From positions 1-64,000 of the forward strand of contig JAQCBH010000002.1 of NCBI GenBank assembly GCA_027621365.1: a stretch of DNA of 64,000 bases. The letters run 5' to 3'. The DNA is from Bacteroidota bacterium (lineage in GTDB: Bacteria > Bacteroidota > Bacteroidia > NS11-12g > UBA955). This document shows, in pieces, positions 8,630 to 16,829 of this stretch; the stretch's first letter is position 1, and every line of letters begins with the position of its first letter. The position numbers and the translations under genes were made by a program. A model generated the notes under the pieces. It was not told the origin of the DNA. It saw only the letters and a list, made by a program, of their open reading frames with translations, and made no database searches.

Positions 8630-10081
8630 TTAATAACCCGGATTTTGGGTCATCAATCCATTGCTCAGATCAATTTGACGCTGGGGAATGGGAAACAATT
8701 CGTGCTTCCCAATTTCAAAGTTCTTTCCATCGGCCTTGATGGCATCGGCAATTTGACCGGTGCGTCGCAGATCAAACAAGCGATCGTGCTCCATGGCCAA
8801 TTCTAGACGTCGTTCGTCCCAAATGGCCAAACGCACTTCGTCTTGGGTGGCAGCCATGCTATTGCCAATTTTGGCGCGTTGACGCACGGCATTCAATTGT
8901 TGCAAAGCCGCACCTGTCTGGCCTTTCTCATTCAAGGCTTCTGCATAGATCAACAACAAATCAGCATAGCGCAACACGCGCAGGTTTTTATTGGTTTGAT
9001 CACGGTTATTGGCAAAGGTTTCTTGAGACTCAGAAATGTAGCACTTGTAGTTGTAGTATTTATTCGGGGCCGCAGCATTGGTCTGCCAGCCATCCCACAA
9101 TACTTGTCCCGAAGTGATGATGGTTGCGTCACGGCGAACATCACCTGCCTCATAAGCGTCGTACAACTTTTGAGTGGGGGTATTGAAACCCCAACCCAAC
9201 CCGCCGGCGCCACGAGGGGCCTGAACGGAGAAATACTGTTGAATGCCTTTGGCTGGAAAGTCTCCTTTGGCCTGAATCTCCCAAATGCTCTCTGAAGACC
9301 ACTCCCCTACTTCGCGCCAAATTTCTTCGTACTTGGGATGCAATTCAAACAAGCCCGAGTTGATCAAACTCTCGCAATTGATAGCACAGTCATCCCACTT
9401 TTGGCGGTACATCTGAACCTTGGCCAACATACCCACGGCCGCCCATTTGGTGGCACGACCCTTTTCGATCAAATAGTTTTCAGGCAAAGAAGCCGAAGCA
9501 AATTGCAAATCTTCTTCGATTAAATCGTACACCTCATCAGCCGTGTTGCGCACATTGACTTGGCGAATTTCATCTTCGGTAATGGGAACCCGAGAAATGA
9601 CAGGTACGCCGCCAAACATGCGAACCAACTGGAAGTAGTAATAGGCCCGCAAGAAGCGAACCTCCCCTTGGTAACGAGTCTTCAAATTGGGATCAACATT
9701 CAGCTTATCCAACATATCCAAGGCCTTGTTCACCCGAGCAATGCCTTCAAAATTGGCATTCCACACCTCATTGAACGAGGCCGAGGTGGAGGTAAAGGAA
9801 TAATTGTCCAACTGATCTTTGTCGGTTCCGGAATCGCCGGGTTCGCTGCCCTTGTCGGCATTGTCATCGGCAATGGAGCTTACTCCTATCCAAGAGAAAC
9901 AATGTTGATTCCAGTCGTACAGCTTGCTGTAGACCGAAGTCACAATTTCTTCGGGGGCTTTGGTGGAACTGGCGAAATAATCTTCAGGGGTTTGGGCCCT
10001 GGGCTTCTCATCCAAAAAGGATTTTTTGCAGGCACCCAACAAGAGGGTGGCCGAAAGTGAGAATGCTACTATCTTTTTCAT
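8630..10081 (-). CDS. susD: SusD/RagB-family outer-membrane lipoprotein
   Basis: SusD proteins form the lid over the SusC pore and capture oligosaccharide at the surface. The 483 residues start with a lipoprotein signal (MKKIVAFSLSATLLLGACKK, Cys18). The TPR-like fold is recognisable from LNVDPNLKTRYQGEVRFLRA, YYYFQLVRMFGGVPV and VLRYADLLLIYAEALNEKG. The C-terminus (FPIPQRQIDLSNGLMTQNPGY) is the classical SusD ending. It begins 14 bp after the susC stop, so the two are co-transcribed. Confidence 0.97.
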   Translation of the reverse strand: MKKIVAFSLSATLLLGACKKSFLDEKPRAQTPEDYFASSTKAPEEIVTSVYSKLYDWNQHCFSWIGVSSIADDNADKGSEPGDSGTDKDQLDNYSFTSTSASFNEVWNANFEGIARVNKALDMLDKLNVDPNLKTRYQGEVRFLRAYYYFQLVRMFGGVPVISRVPITEDEIRQVNVRNTADEVYDLIEEDLQFASASLPENYLIEKGRATKWAAVGMLAKVQMYRQKWDDCAINCESLINSGLFELHPKYEEIWREVGEWSSESIWEIQAKGDFPAKGIQQYFSVQAPRGAGGLGWGFNTPTQKLYDAYEAGDVRRDATIITSGQVLWDGWQTNAAAPNKYYNYKCYISESQETFANNRDQTNKNLRVLRYADLLLIYAEALNEKGQTGAALQQLNAVRQRAKIGNSMAATQDEVRLAIWDERRLELAMEHDRLFDLRRTGQIADAIKADGKNFEIGKHELFPIPQRQIDLSNGLMTQNPGY

Positions 10082-10095
10082 GGTGAATCTCCGAA

Positions 10096-13086
10096 TTAGA
10101 ATTGAATGGACAAACCGCTCATGATCGTGCGAGAGGTGGGATAAACAGAAATTTCAATACCGGCTTCGGCGGGTGAACCGGGAAGTTCACTGGTGAACCC
10201 GCTGTAGCTCTTCCAAGTAAACAAGTTCTGAGCCGTCACATACACGCGGTAGCCTTTCACTTTGCTCTTCTTTGCCAAAGCCTCGGGCAAGGTGTAACCC
10301 AAACTTAAATTGTTCAATCTCAGGTAGTTTCCTTTTTCGATGTAATAATCAGAGGGCAAGGGAACTCCATTGAAGGCGCGCTTTTCCGTATTCGTGGGGT
10401 TATCAGCTGTCCAGCGGTTCATTCCTACTTCGTATTCCACGTTGTAGTTCCCACCGTAGCGAACGGTCTTTTTGCCATTGAAAATCATGTTTCCAACGTT
10501 GCCAAATAGATCCATGTTGAAATCCCAGCGCTTGTAATTCATCTGCACATTGGTACCGAAGAAACACTTGGGCTGATAAGAACCCACATACTCGCGGTCC
10601 AAGTCAGAAATGATGCCGTCGCCATTGGTATCGACAATTTTCAAGTCACCTTTTACGGTACCGAAAACGTGAGGGCTGTTGTCAATTTCAGCCTGGGTTT
10701 GGTATACCCCATCGGTACGGTACACCCAAAATGCGCCAATGGGTTGACCGGCCGCTACTCGGGTAGCAAAATGCCCATTGTTCAAGCTTCCAAAGTTGGT
10801 AGGCTGACCCAATCCCAAGTTTTCTACTTGGTTTTTGTTGAAGGTCGCATTGCCGTTGATTTGATAGCTCAAACCTTTTTGGGTGATGCCTTTGTAGCCA
10901 ATGGTAAACTCTATGCCTTTGTTGGAAATATCAGCAGCATTGGTCAACATGGAATTGTTGTTGTCACCCAGACCGGCTGAAAGGGGTATGTTGAACAAAG
11001 CTCCATTGGTGTATTTGTGGTACAGGTCAACAATACCGTGCCAATGGCCACCAGCCAATTCCCAATCGAATCCAAGGTCGAATTCGGTGGTCGTTTCCCA
11101 ACGCAAATTGGGATCCTTGATTTCGGCAATCGTCGTACCGTTGTATATGTTGTTTCCAAATACGGCATTCAATCCGCTGGAAAGCAAAGTCACAAACTCT
11201 GAGGGGCTAATGCGATCGTTGCCAACTCGGCCCCAAGAACTGCGCAGTTTGAAGTAATCAAATACCCCCTTGGGCATGAAATCTTCTTCGCTCAAGACCC
11301 AAGCCAAACCGGCCGATGGGAAATTACCCCAACGATTTTGCAGGGGAAACTTGGAAGAGCCATCTCGTCTAAAGGTACCCGTGAACAAAATGCGGTCTTC
11401 AAACGAATAGTTCACGCGACCCAAATAGCTCTCGCGGCGGCCGTAATCACCCAAGGGGCCTTGATAGCCCAAATTGGCTTGAACGGTAGAAGTGCCAATG
11501 TTCAAATAACGGTATTGCTGTTGAGGAGCCACGCCATCACGAGACATCCAATACTGAACTCCATCGTAGCGCTCAGCCGTATGGCCCACTACGTATTTGA
11601 ATGAGTGCTGAGAACCCGCCTGGAAAGACCCATTGAAGGTATTGTCCCAAATCCAGCGGTAGCCCTGATTTTGCGAAACAGACAAGGTGGTCGTATCGTA
11701 GCGCTGTGTAGGGCTCACATAGTACTTGTTTTGAAAATTTTGGCCATTGTTTTCAAACAAATCAGCCCCATAACTCGTGCGGAAACTCAAATTGCGTCCG
11801 AGTGCCACTTCGCCCCATGCACTTCCCTGCAAACGGAATCCCCAAGACTGATCATCGGTAAGCTCTAAGGTCGCCAGCGGATTCCCCACATTGCTTTTCG
11901 TTGTGTAGCCATAGGTCCCATCTGGGTTCTTGGCGTTGTATATGGGAGCGGCGTTGTAGGCCGATGTGAATGCACTGTAGGGCTTGTTGTTGGAGTGGTA
12001 CTTGCTCAAACCCATTGTACTTCCCGCTTTGATGCGGCGGCTAAGATCAAAGGTGTTGTTGCTTCGAACGGCCACTCGCTCGTAATCATTGCCCAACAGA
12101 ATTCCTTCTTCTTTATAGTAGTTGATGGACAGCAAGGAAGTGGAAAATTCATTCCCCCCTGAGAAGGTAAAGGCGTGGTTCATTTGCGAACCCGTGCGGG
12201 TGATGGCATCCATCCAATCGGTTCTACCCGTAATATCATTTTCAGTAATGGCAAAAGTCCCTGCGGCTTCGTTTGAATAAATCGCAAACAAGTTGGGACC
12301 GGCCATACGAACCTTGTTGGTCAAAGCCTTGATGCCGTAACTGCCATTGTAGTCAATTGACAAGGCTCCACGCTTACCCGTCTTAGTAGTAATCAAGATG
12401 ACACCGTTCGAGGCGCGAACTCCGTAGATGGCCGTTGAGGAGGCATCTTTCAAAACATCCACACTGACAATATCAGCAGTATTGATATTTCGAATGTCAT
12501 CGGTGATCACACCGTCAACCACATACAAGGGCTCTACCCCACCAATCACGGAACCCGTTCCTCGAATTCGCACAGTAGGCGTTGTACCAGGGCCACCGTA
12601 ATTGGTGATTTGTACACCGGCCAATTTTCCCTGTATGGCCGACGTTGCGGTCATGACTGGCTGAACGACCAAGTCTTTGGCCTGAACAGAACCCACTGAA
12701 CCCGTTAAATCTTTTTTGCGACTGGTTCCATAACCTACGACCACAACGGGATTGATGGATTCGTCGGTGGCCGTCAATTGAATCGACAATTCCGTGATAT
12801 CGGTCAATAAGGTAGAATACTGCTGGAAATTGGGGTGCGAAAAAACCAATGTTTGACCCGCTTCTGCGGCCACAGTAAAGAAACCTGCTTCGTTGGTGGT
12901 TGCCTCGGCATCACGTGCTTCCACACGGACATTAGAAATGGAAGCCCCAGATAAGTCTGTTACATAGCCGGAATAGGTTTGCGCTTGAACCTGCCAAACG
13001 AGTGCGAGCAGAAGCAACAGCCCCCCAATTCGCTTTTGTGAATTTTTCAGAGTTGCAGATAAAGTGTAAGCCAATATTTTGATCAT
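10096..13086 (-). CDS. susC: SusC/RagA-family TonB-linked outer-membrane transporter
   Basis: Imports oligosaccharides across the outer membrane, powered by TonB-ExbBD. An N-terminal carboxypeptidase-D-like regulatory domain (YSGYVTDLSGASISNVRVEA) follows the signal peptide. The plug has the family signatures PVVVVGYGTSRKKDLTGS, YVVDGVITDDIRNIN and DVLKDASSTAIYGVRASNG. A roughly 800-residue barrel ends in the aromatic-terminated SGLSIQF. I chose the ATG at 13086, giving 996 residues, because it leads directly into a basic then hydrophobic signal sequence; the frame extends to 13149 but the extra 21 residues do not look like a signal. No separate anti-sigma-interacting N-terminal domain is present, so control is more likely by the divergent NUDIX regulator. 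Confidence 0.96.
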   Translation of the reverse strand: MIKILAYTLSATLKNSQKRIGGLLLLLALVWQVQAQTYSGYVTDLSGASISNVRVEARDAEATTNEAGFFTVAAEAGQTLVFSHPNFQQYSTLLTDITELSIQLTATDESINPVVVVGYGTSRKKDLTGSVGSVQAKDLVVQPVMTATSAIQGKLAGVQITNYGGPGTTPTVRIRGTGSVIGGVEPLYVVDGVITDDIRNINTADIVSVDVLKDASSTAIYGVRASNGVILITTKTGKRGALSIDYNGSYGIKALTNKVRMAGPNLFAIYSNEAAGTFAITENDITGRTDWMDAITRTGSQMNHAFTFSGGNEFSTSLLSINYYKEEGILLGNDYERVAVRSNNTFDLSRRIKAGSTMGLSKYHSNNKPYSAFTSAYNAAPIYNAKNPDGTYGYTTKSNVGNPLATLELTDDQSWGFRLQGSAWGEVALGRNLSFRTSYGADLFENNGQNFQNKYYVSPTQRYDTTTLSVSQNQGYRWIWDNTFNGSFQAGSQHSFKYVVGHTAERYDGVQYWMSRDGVAPQQQYRYLNIGTSTVQANLGYQGPLGDYGRRESYLGRVNYSFEDRILFTGTFRRDGSSKFPLQNRWGNFPSAGLAWVLSEEDFMPKGVFDYFKLRSSWGRVGNDRISPSEFVTLLSSGLNAVFGNNIYNGTTIAEIKDPNLRWETTTEFDLGFDWELAGGHWHGIVDLYHKYTNGALFNIPLSAGLGDNNNSMLTNAADISNKGIEFTIGYKGITQKGLSYQINGNATFNKNQVENLGLGQPTNFGSLNNGHFATRVAAGQPIGAFWVYRTDGVYQTQAEIDNSPHVFGTVKGDLKIVDTNGDGIISDLDREYVGSYQPKCFFGTNVQMNYKRWDFNMDLFGNVGNMIFNGKKTVRYGGNYNVEYEVGMNRWTADNPTNTEKRAFNGVPLPSDYYIEKGNYLRLNNLSLGYTLPEALAKKSKVKGYRVYVTAQNLFTWKSYSGFTSELPGSPAEAGIEISVYPTSRTIMSGLSIQF

Positions 13087-13231
13087 GAAATGGGATAATA
13101 TGGTTCCTTGCAATTTATGCATTTGCAAATAATCAAGCATGAACAACAATCCAATATTTCACACCTAATCCCCATTTAATACAATAAGCCAAGTGCAATC
13201 TCTTTGATTTCAGTTGATACCAATTTTTTAA

Positions 13232-13260
13232 ATTACAAAAAGCATATTGTAATATTTACA
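13232..13260. promoter_or_regulatory. Two overlapping inverted repeats between susC and the NUDIX regulator
   Basis: A perfect 7-bp repeat ATTACAA-N8-TTGTAAT spans 13232-13253. A second perfect repeat, TGTAA-N3-TTACA, spans 13248-13260 and shares its left arm. The site overlaps the predicted -33 region of the regulator gene (TTG at 13247-13249) and lies about 146 bp before the chosen susC start. This is the arrangement expected for an autoregulated divergent operator. Confidence 0.55.
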
Positions 13261-13269
13261 GCAAATCAC

Positions 13270-13277
13270 GAATTTTG
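13270..13277 (+). promoter_or_regulatory. Predicted -7 box of the NUDIX regulator gene
   Basis: GAATTTTG matches TAnnTTTG at five of six defined bases, with a TTG 20 bases upstream in the -33 position. It is 8 bases before the ATG. Confidence 0.4.
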
Positions 13278-13285
13278 GAATTGCA

Positions 13286-13981
13286 ATGCAGCAAACAGGG
13301 ACACCCAACCATTTCAAGGCGGCCGTAACGGTTGACAATGTCATTTTTGGCTTTGACGGGAAATCCTTAAAGGTTTTATTGATCTACCGTGGTGCTGAAC
13401 CCTTCAAAGATCGTTGGGCCTTGCCTGGCGATTTTGTGCCCTTAGATGAAAACCTGAACCAGTCGGCCATTCATGTATTGCGCAGTCTGACTGGCTTGGA
13501 CAACATCTACATGGAGCAGGTACACGCGTTTGGCGACGTAAACCGTCACCCCTTTGGTCGGGTATTCACCATTGCTTATTACGCACTGATCAAGGTCGAG
13601 GACTACCAAGTCCAAGCTTCCTCCTGGGCAGAAGAAGCGGCCTGGTTTCCCATCAATGAGATTCCTGAGCTTCCTTTTGACCACATGGAGATCTTGGAAT
13701 TCGCCAAGCAGCAATTGCGCAACAAAATCAGAACCCAACCCATCGGTTTTGAATTGCTACCCAAACACTTTACTCTTACCCAAATTCAGGAATTGTACGA
13801 AGCTGTGTTGGAGCGTGAGTTCGACACTCGCAACTTCCGCAAAAAGTTATTGAGCATGAATCTGATCAGCGAAACAGGCTACCGCCAAACCGATGTTTCG
13901 CACCGCCCGGCCATGTTGTACAAGTATGACACCAAGCGTTACAATCGATTCTTGGAACGCGGGTTTTCATTCGACATCTAA
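13286..13981 (+). CDS. NUDIX-type transcriptional regulator (NrtR/AraR-like)
   Basis: A 231-residue repressor-type protein: an N-terminal NUDIX-hydrolase fold (about residues 8-145) joined to a C-terminal winged helix (about 150-225, with FTLTQIQELYEAVLEREFDTRNFRKKLLSM). The NUDIX box is degenerate. From GDFVPLDENL onward the REUxEE acidic core is replaced by VLRSLTGL, so the domain should bind a ligand and not hydrolyse it, as in regulators of this class. In Bacteroidetes such proteins often control sugar loci. It is divergent from susC with inverted repeats between them, which makes it the probable local regulator. Confidence 0.92.
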   Translation: MQQTGTPNHFKAAVTVDNVIFGFDGKSLKVLLIYRGAEPFKDRWALPGDFVPLDENLNQSAIHVLRSLTGLDNIYMEQVHAFGDVNRHPFGRVFTIAYYALIKVEDYQVQASSWAEEAAWFPINEIPELPFDHMEILEFAKQQLRNKIRTQPIGFELLPKHFTLTQIQELYEAVLEREFDTRNFRKKLLSMNLISETGYRQTDVSHRPAMLYKYDTKRYNRFLERGFSFDI

Positions 13982-14029
13982 GTCTGATTACTTCTGGTCC
14001 AAATGAACCAGAATCGGCCCATTGGGCAT

Positions 14030-14061
14030 AAAAAAAGGCCCCGATTGCTCGGGGCCTTTTT
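14030..14061. terminator. Bidirectional intrinsic terminator
   Basis: A perfect 8-bp GC-rich stem (GGCCCCGA, loop TTGC, TCGGGGCC; 14037-14056) is flanked by seven A on the left and five T on the right. It can end both the NUDIX regulator gene and the convergent T9SS cargo gene. A second 7-bp repeat, TTCTGGT-N8-ACCAGAA (13992-14013), lies between it and the regulator stop. Confidence 0.9.
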
Positions 14062-14080
14062 CATAGTTTCTTTTGAGGGA

Positions 14081-16261
14081 TTACTTCAATACAACCTTTT
14101 GAGTTGTGCTGCGGCCCATGCTGTCGCTGATGCTCACCATGTACAATCCGCGCAATCCGGCAGTTTCAACTACCACGCTCTGGCCTGAACCCGCAACCTG
14201 ACGAACCACACGGCCATCGATGCTCATGACAATCACGTTGGCAATGCGGCTACCGCTCAAGGCAACAGTAAACTGACCTTCTGCAGGGTTGGGGAACAAA
14301 CGAACCTCAGCGGCACCGATGATGTTTTCAGTGTTCAAGGTAACAGTTTCGCAACGGTTCCACTTGTATGTTGGCAAGGTAGTGTCCTGCTTGGCAGTGG
14401 TCACGTCGAACACACGGTCAAATTTGTTGTAACCGTTCAAGCTGCTGCACTCAGCACCCAACCAGTTTTCGCTGGCGGCTTCTGCGCTGTCGTTAGCAAA
14501 ACGGTACTGGTATTTCTGGGCCCACAACTTAACTGTAGTGCTCCAAATGCCATCACCGTTGTCGGTCAACTGAATGGTGTTGTATTTCCACTCACCTTGA
14601 GGAGTTTCCATGTAAGGCTGGAAGTTACCGGCCAACCATACACCTGCCGCATTCACGATCGTATCGCTCATGTCAACAGAGAAGGTTACGTTGATCAAAT
14701 CACCCAAAGCAGCGATGTTCCAAACAGTATCACCAGTTACAGAACCGTCACCGTTCAACGTCACTTTCAAGTTGGGGCCTTTGATGATCCAGTTGCCCAT
14801 ATCAGTAGCACCCCACTCGTAGGTACCGGTGCTCAACTCGTATTCAGCCGTCCAGATACCGTCACCAGCAGTCATGTCACCGTTGGTTCCGTCATCGTAG
14901 GCTTGGAAGTCAGACCAAGAGCTCATTTGACCTTTGAACTTCACATCAGTCAATTTGAAGCTGTTGGCGAAGTTGCCGTCATTCACAAACAATTTGATGG
15001 TCTTTTTGATCTTGGTAATGGTGGCACAAGTATCGGTTTCATTGAAACACACCAACTTGGTTACCACGTCAGAACCGCTAACGGTCAAAGCGCGATTGTT
15101 GGCACTTTCCCATGCGCCGGTACCGTTCACAAATTTGTACTCGTAGCTACCATCAGGCAACCAAGCAACCAAACGGCAGATGGTACCATGCTGTGCAGCC
15201 TTGGGGCAATCAGAAGGACTCCAATCGTTAGCGTGACCCGCAGCAGCCTGGTAGTTACCGGCTACACGAACGCCATCAGCATCGATGTCTTGGTTCTTCA
15301 TCTCCACCTGGAAGGTCACCTTGTGAGTTCCGTTAGCAGGAGCTGAACAATCTACAGTGCTATTCCAGCAACGAACGGCCATAGTGGTATCGGTAGAACT
15401 TACACCGAATTTGGTGTTGCTAGACTCGTCGGGCTGACCCCAAGCATTACCGTTAACGAACTTGTATTCGTACTCGGCATTGGGAGGCAAGAAATAGGTT
15501 ACAGAGTAAATGTATCCTGAGGTATTGCTGGCCAAAACTTTATCAGTAGAAGGATCCCAAGTCATGTTGGGGAACCCACCAGGAGCGTGAACACCGAAGT
15601 GGCTTACAGGCTCATTCTGCATATTTACTTGCAAAACAACCTTTACCCAGCTGTGCTTGCCCAAGTCGGCAGACAAATAGGTTCCATCAGGCTTATCACC
15701 TACGATCCACTCTGAAGTAGCGTCATCCGTACCTGCAGAAGAAGACCAGTTTCCACCGTTGCCTTTGGTTACAGATGACTTACGAACCAAAGTGTGATCC
15801 ATGGTACCGTTGCTTATACCGGCTACATCCCATCCAGATCCAGGATCTGCACCAGACTCACCAATCATATCCACCACAGAAGAATCAGCGCGCCACAAGA
15901 TGGCAAACCAATCGTCTCCGTTAGACATGTAAGTGAAGGTGGTGTCGGCTTTGGCCAAAATGTTGGCTTCAGCAGAAGGGTGAGCGACTACAAAAGTTCC
16001 ACCGGGAGCAATGGTATGCCCGGTGAATACACCTGAGTTGTCGTATTCAAATTCTCCGGTCACGTTGCATCCATTCGAGCAGGATACGTACATGTAGTCT
16101 TCCAAATTCACGGTAGCACCCGTTCCATTGTACAACTCGAAGTACTTGTTGTTGCTTGTTCCTTCGGCATACTCCGAAATGAACAATCCTGTTTGGCCTT
16201 GAGCCGAACCAAAAATGGCCGTCAAACCCAAAGCAAGAGCTAGTTTGTACGTGTTTTTCAT
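14081..16261 (-). CDS. T9SS type A cargo with lamin-tail and glycan-binding-like modules
   Basis: A 726-residue secreted protein. Signal peptide (MKNTYKLALALGLTAIFGSAQG); lamin-tail domain at about 25-150 (LFISEYAEGTSNNKYFELYN). Four beta-sandwich modules follow, recurring as VxFxVxM, GVxVAGNF or similar, and EYKFVNG; these resemble starch-binding/CBM48-type folds. The last 80 residues are a type A sorting domain (VRLFPNPAEGQFTVAL to MGRSTTQKVVLK). It should be exported by the T9SS and attached to or released from the surface. It is convergent with the NUDIX regulator and shares its terminator. A role in binding the glycan of the neighbouring locus is inferred; no catalytic domain is recognised. 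Confidence 0.88.
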   Translation of the reverse strand: MKNTYKLALALGLTAIFGSAQGQTGLFISEYAEGTSNNKYFELYNGTGATVNLEDYMYVSCSNGCNVTGEFEYDNSGVFTGHTIAPGGTFVVAHPSAEANILAKADTTFTYMSNGDDWFAILWRADSSVVDMIGESGADPGSGWDVAGISNGTMDHTLVRKSSVTKGNGGNWSSSAGTDDATSEWIVGDKPDGTYLSADLGKHSWVKVVLQVNMQNEPVSHFGVHAPGGFPNMTWDPSTDKVLASNTSGYIYSVTYFLPPNAEYEYKFVNGNAWGQPDESSNTKFGVSSTDTTMAVRCWNSTVDCSAPANGTHKVTFQVEMKNQDIDADGVRVAGNYQAAAGHANDWSPSDCPKAAQHGTICRLVAWLPDGSYEYKFVNGTGAWESANNRALTVSGSDVVTKLVCFNETDTCATITKIKKTIKLFVNDGNFANSFKLTDVKFKGQMSSWSDFQAYDDGTNGDMTAGDGIWTAEYELSTGTYEWGATDMGNWIIKGPNLKVTLNGDGSVTGDTVWNIAALGDLINVTFSVDMSDTIVNAAGVWLAGNFQPYMETPQGEWKYNTIQLTDNGDGIWSTTVKLWAQKYQYRFANDSAEAASENWLGAECSSLNGYNKFDRVFDVTTAKQDTTLPTYKWNRCETVTLNTENIIGAAEVRLFPNPAEGQFTVALSGSRIANVIVMSIDGRVVRQVAGSGQSVVVETAGLRGLYMVSISDSMGRSTTQKVVLK

Positions 16262-16284
16262 AGGTATAATAATCTAGTTTTGTT

Positions 16285-16292
16285 CAAAAATA
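16285..16292 (-). promoter_or_regulatory. Predicted -7 box of the lamin-tail cargo gene
   Basis: The minus strand reads TATTTTTG, a perfect TAnnTTTG, 23 bases before the ATG at 16261. Confidence 0.5.
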
Positions 16293-16309
16293 GTCCATTC
16301 ATTCCTAAC

Positions 16310-16343
16310 GAAAAAGAAATAAGTGTCAATTGTACAATTTCTT
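16310..16343 (-). terminator. Possible weak terminator of the bcp gene
   Basis: AAGAAAT (16314-16320) and ATTTCTT (16337-16343) pair across a 16-base loop and are followed, on the minus strand, by a short T-run. The loop-side arm overlaps a 12-bp palindrome AATTGTACAATT (16328-16339), which could instead be a protein-binding site. Confidence 0.35.
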
Positions 16344-16362
16344 AATAAAAGAAATCCAAGGC

Positions 16363-16791
16363 TCACTTCAACGCTTGCAAGGCCTCTGCAACATGCTTAT
16401 TCACATTCAATTGAGAAGAGAATCGATGTTTCAATACCCCTTGGGCGTCAAACACCAAGGTCTCCCGGCCGGGCAACAATCCAAATAGGCTTTTCTGCAC
16501 GCCCAAGGCCGTTGAAAGCGAGCCTTTAGGATCAGACAACAATTCGAAGGGCAAGCCAAAATCTTGTTTGAACTTGGCATGTTGCTCAATACCATCAGCA
16601 CTTACACCCACTACGCGGGCGCCGAGAGCTTCAAAATCCGGGAATCGATCGCGAAACGTACAAGCTTCCTTGGTACAACCGGGAGTGTGATCTTTGGGAT
16701 AGAAATACAAGACCAAAGGCTGACCCAAATAGTCCTTTTCGCTGCGCCAATCTCCCGAATCAGACAGGAGTTGAAATTGTGGTAGTTTCAT
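16363..16791 (-). CDS. bcp: Thiol peroxidase of the Bcp/PrxQ peroxiredoxin family
   Basis: Reduces hydrogen peroxide and organic peroxides with thioredoxin as electron donor. The 142 residues have the AhpC/TSA fold; the active site YPKDHTPGCTKEACTFRD carries the peroxidatic Cys39 and resolving Cys44 of the PrxQ type. No signal peptide, so cytoplasmic. It follows the large T9SS cargo gene on the same strand but is separated from it by a strong hairpin. Confidence 0.95.
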   Translation of the reverse strand: MKLPQFQLLSDSGDWRSEKDYLGQPLVLYFYPKDHTPGCTKEACTFRDRFPDFEALGARVVGVSADGIEQHAKFKQDFGLPFELLSDPKGSLSTALGVQKSLFGLLPGRETLVFDAQGVLKHRFSSQLNVNKHVAEALQALK

Positions 16792-16793
16792 AA

Positions 16794-16821
16794 CAAAAGC
16801 GCCGGCCCAGGGGCCGGCGCT
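16794..16821 (-). terminator. Terminator downstream of the large PKD cargo gene
   Basis: A perfect 10-bp stem (AGCGCCGGCC, loop CAGG, GGCCGGCGCT; 16798-16821) is followed on the minus strand by a short T-run (TTTTGTTA). It lies just after the stop of the 1,779-residue cargo gene. Confidence 0.8.
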
Positions 16822-16829
16822 ATAGAATC

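Noticed and set aside
13087-13149. 21-codon upstream extension of susC
   Set aside because: It would place non-signal sequence before the signal peptide; the ATG at 13086 is preferred.
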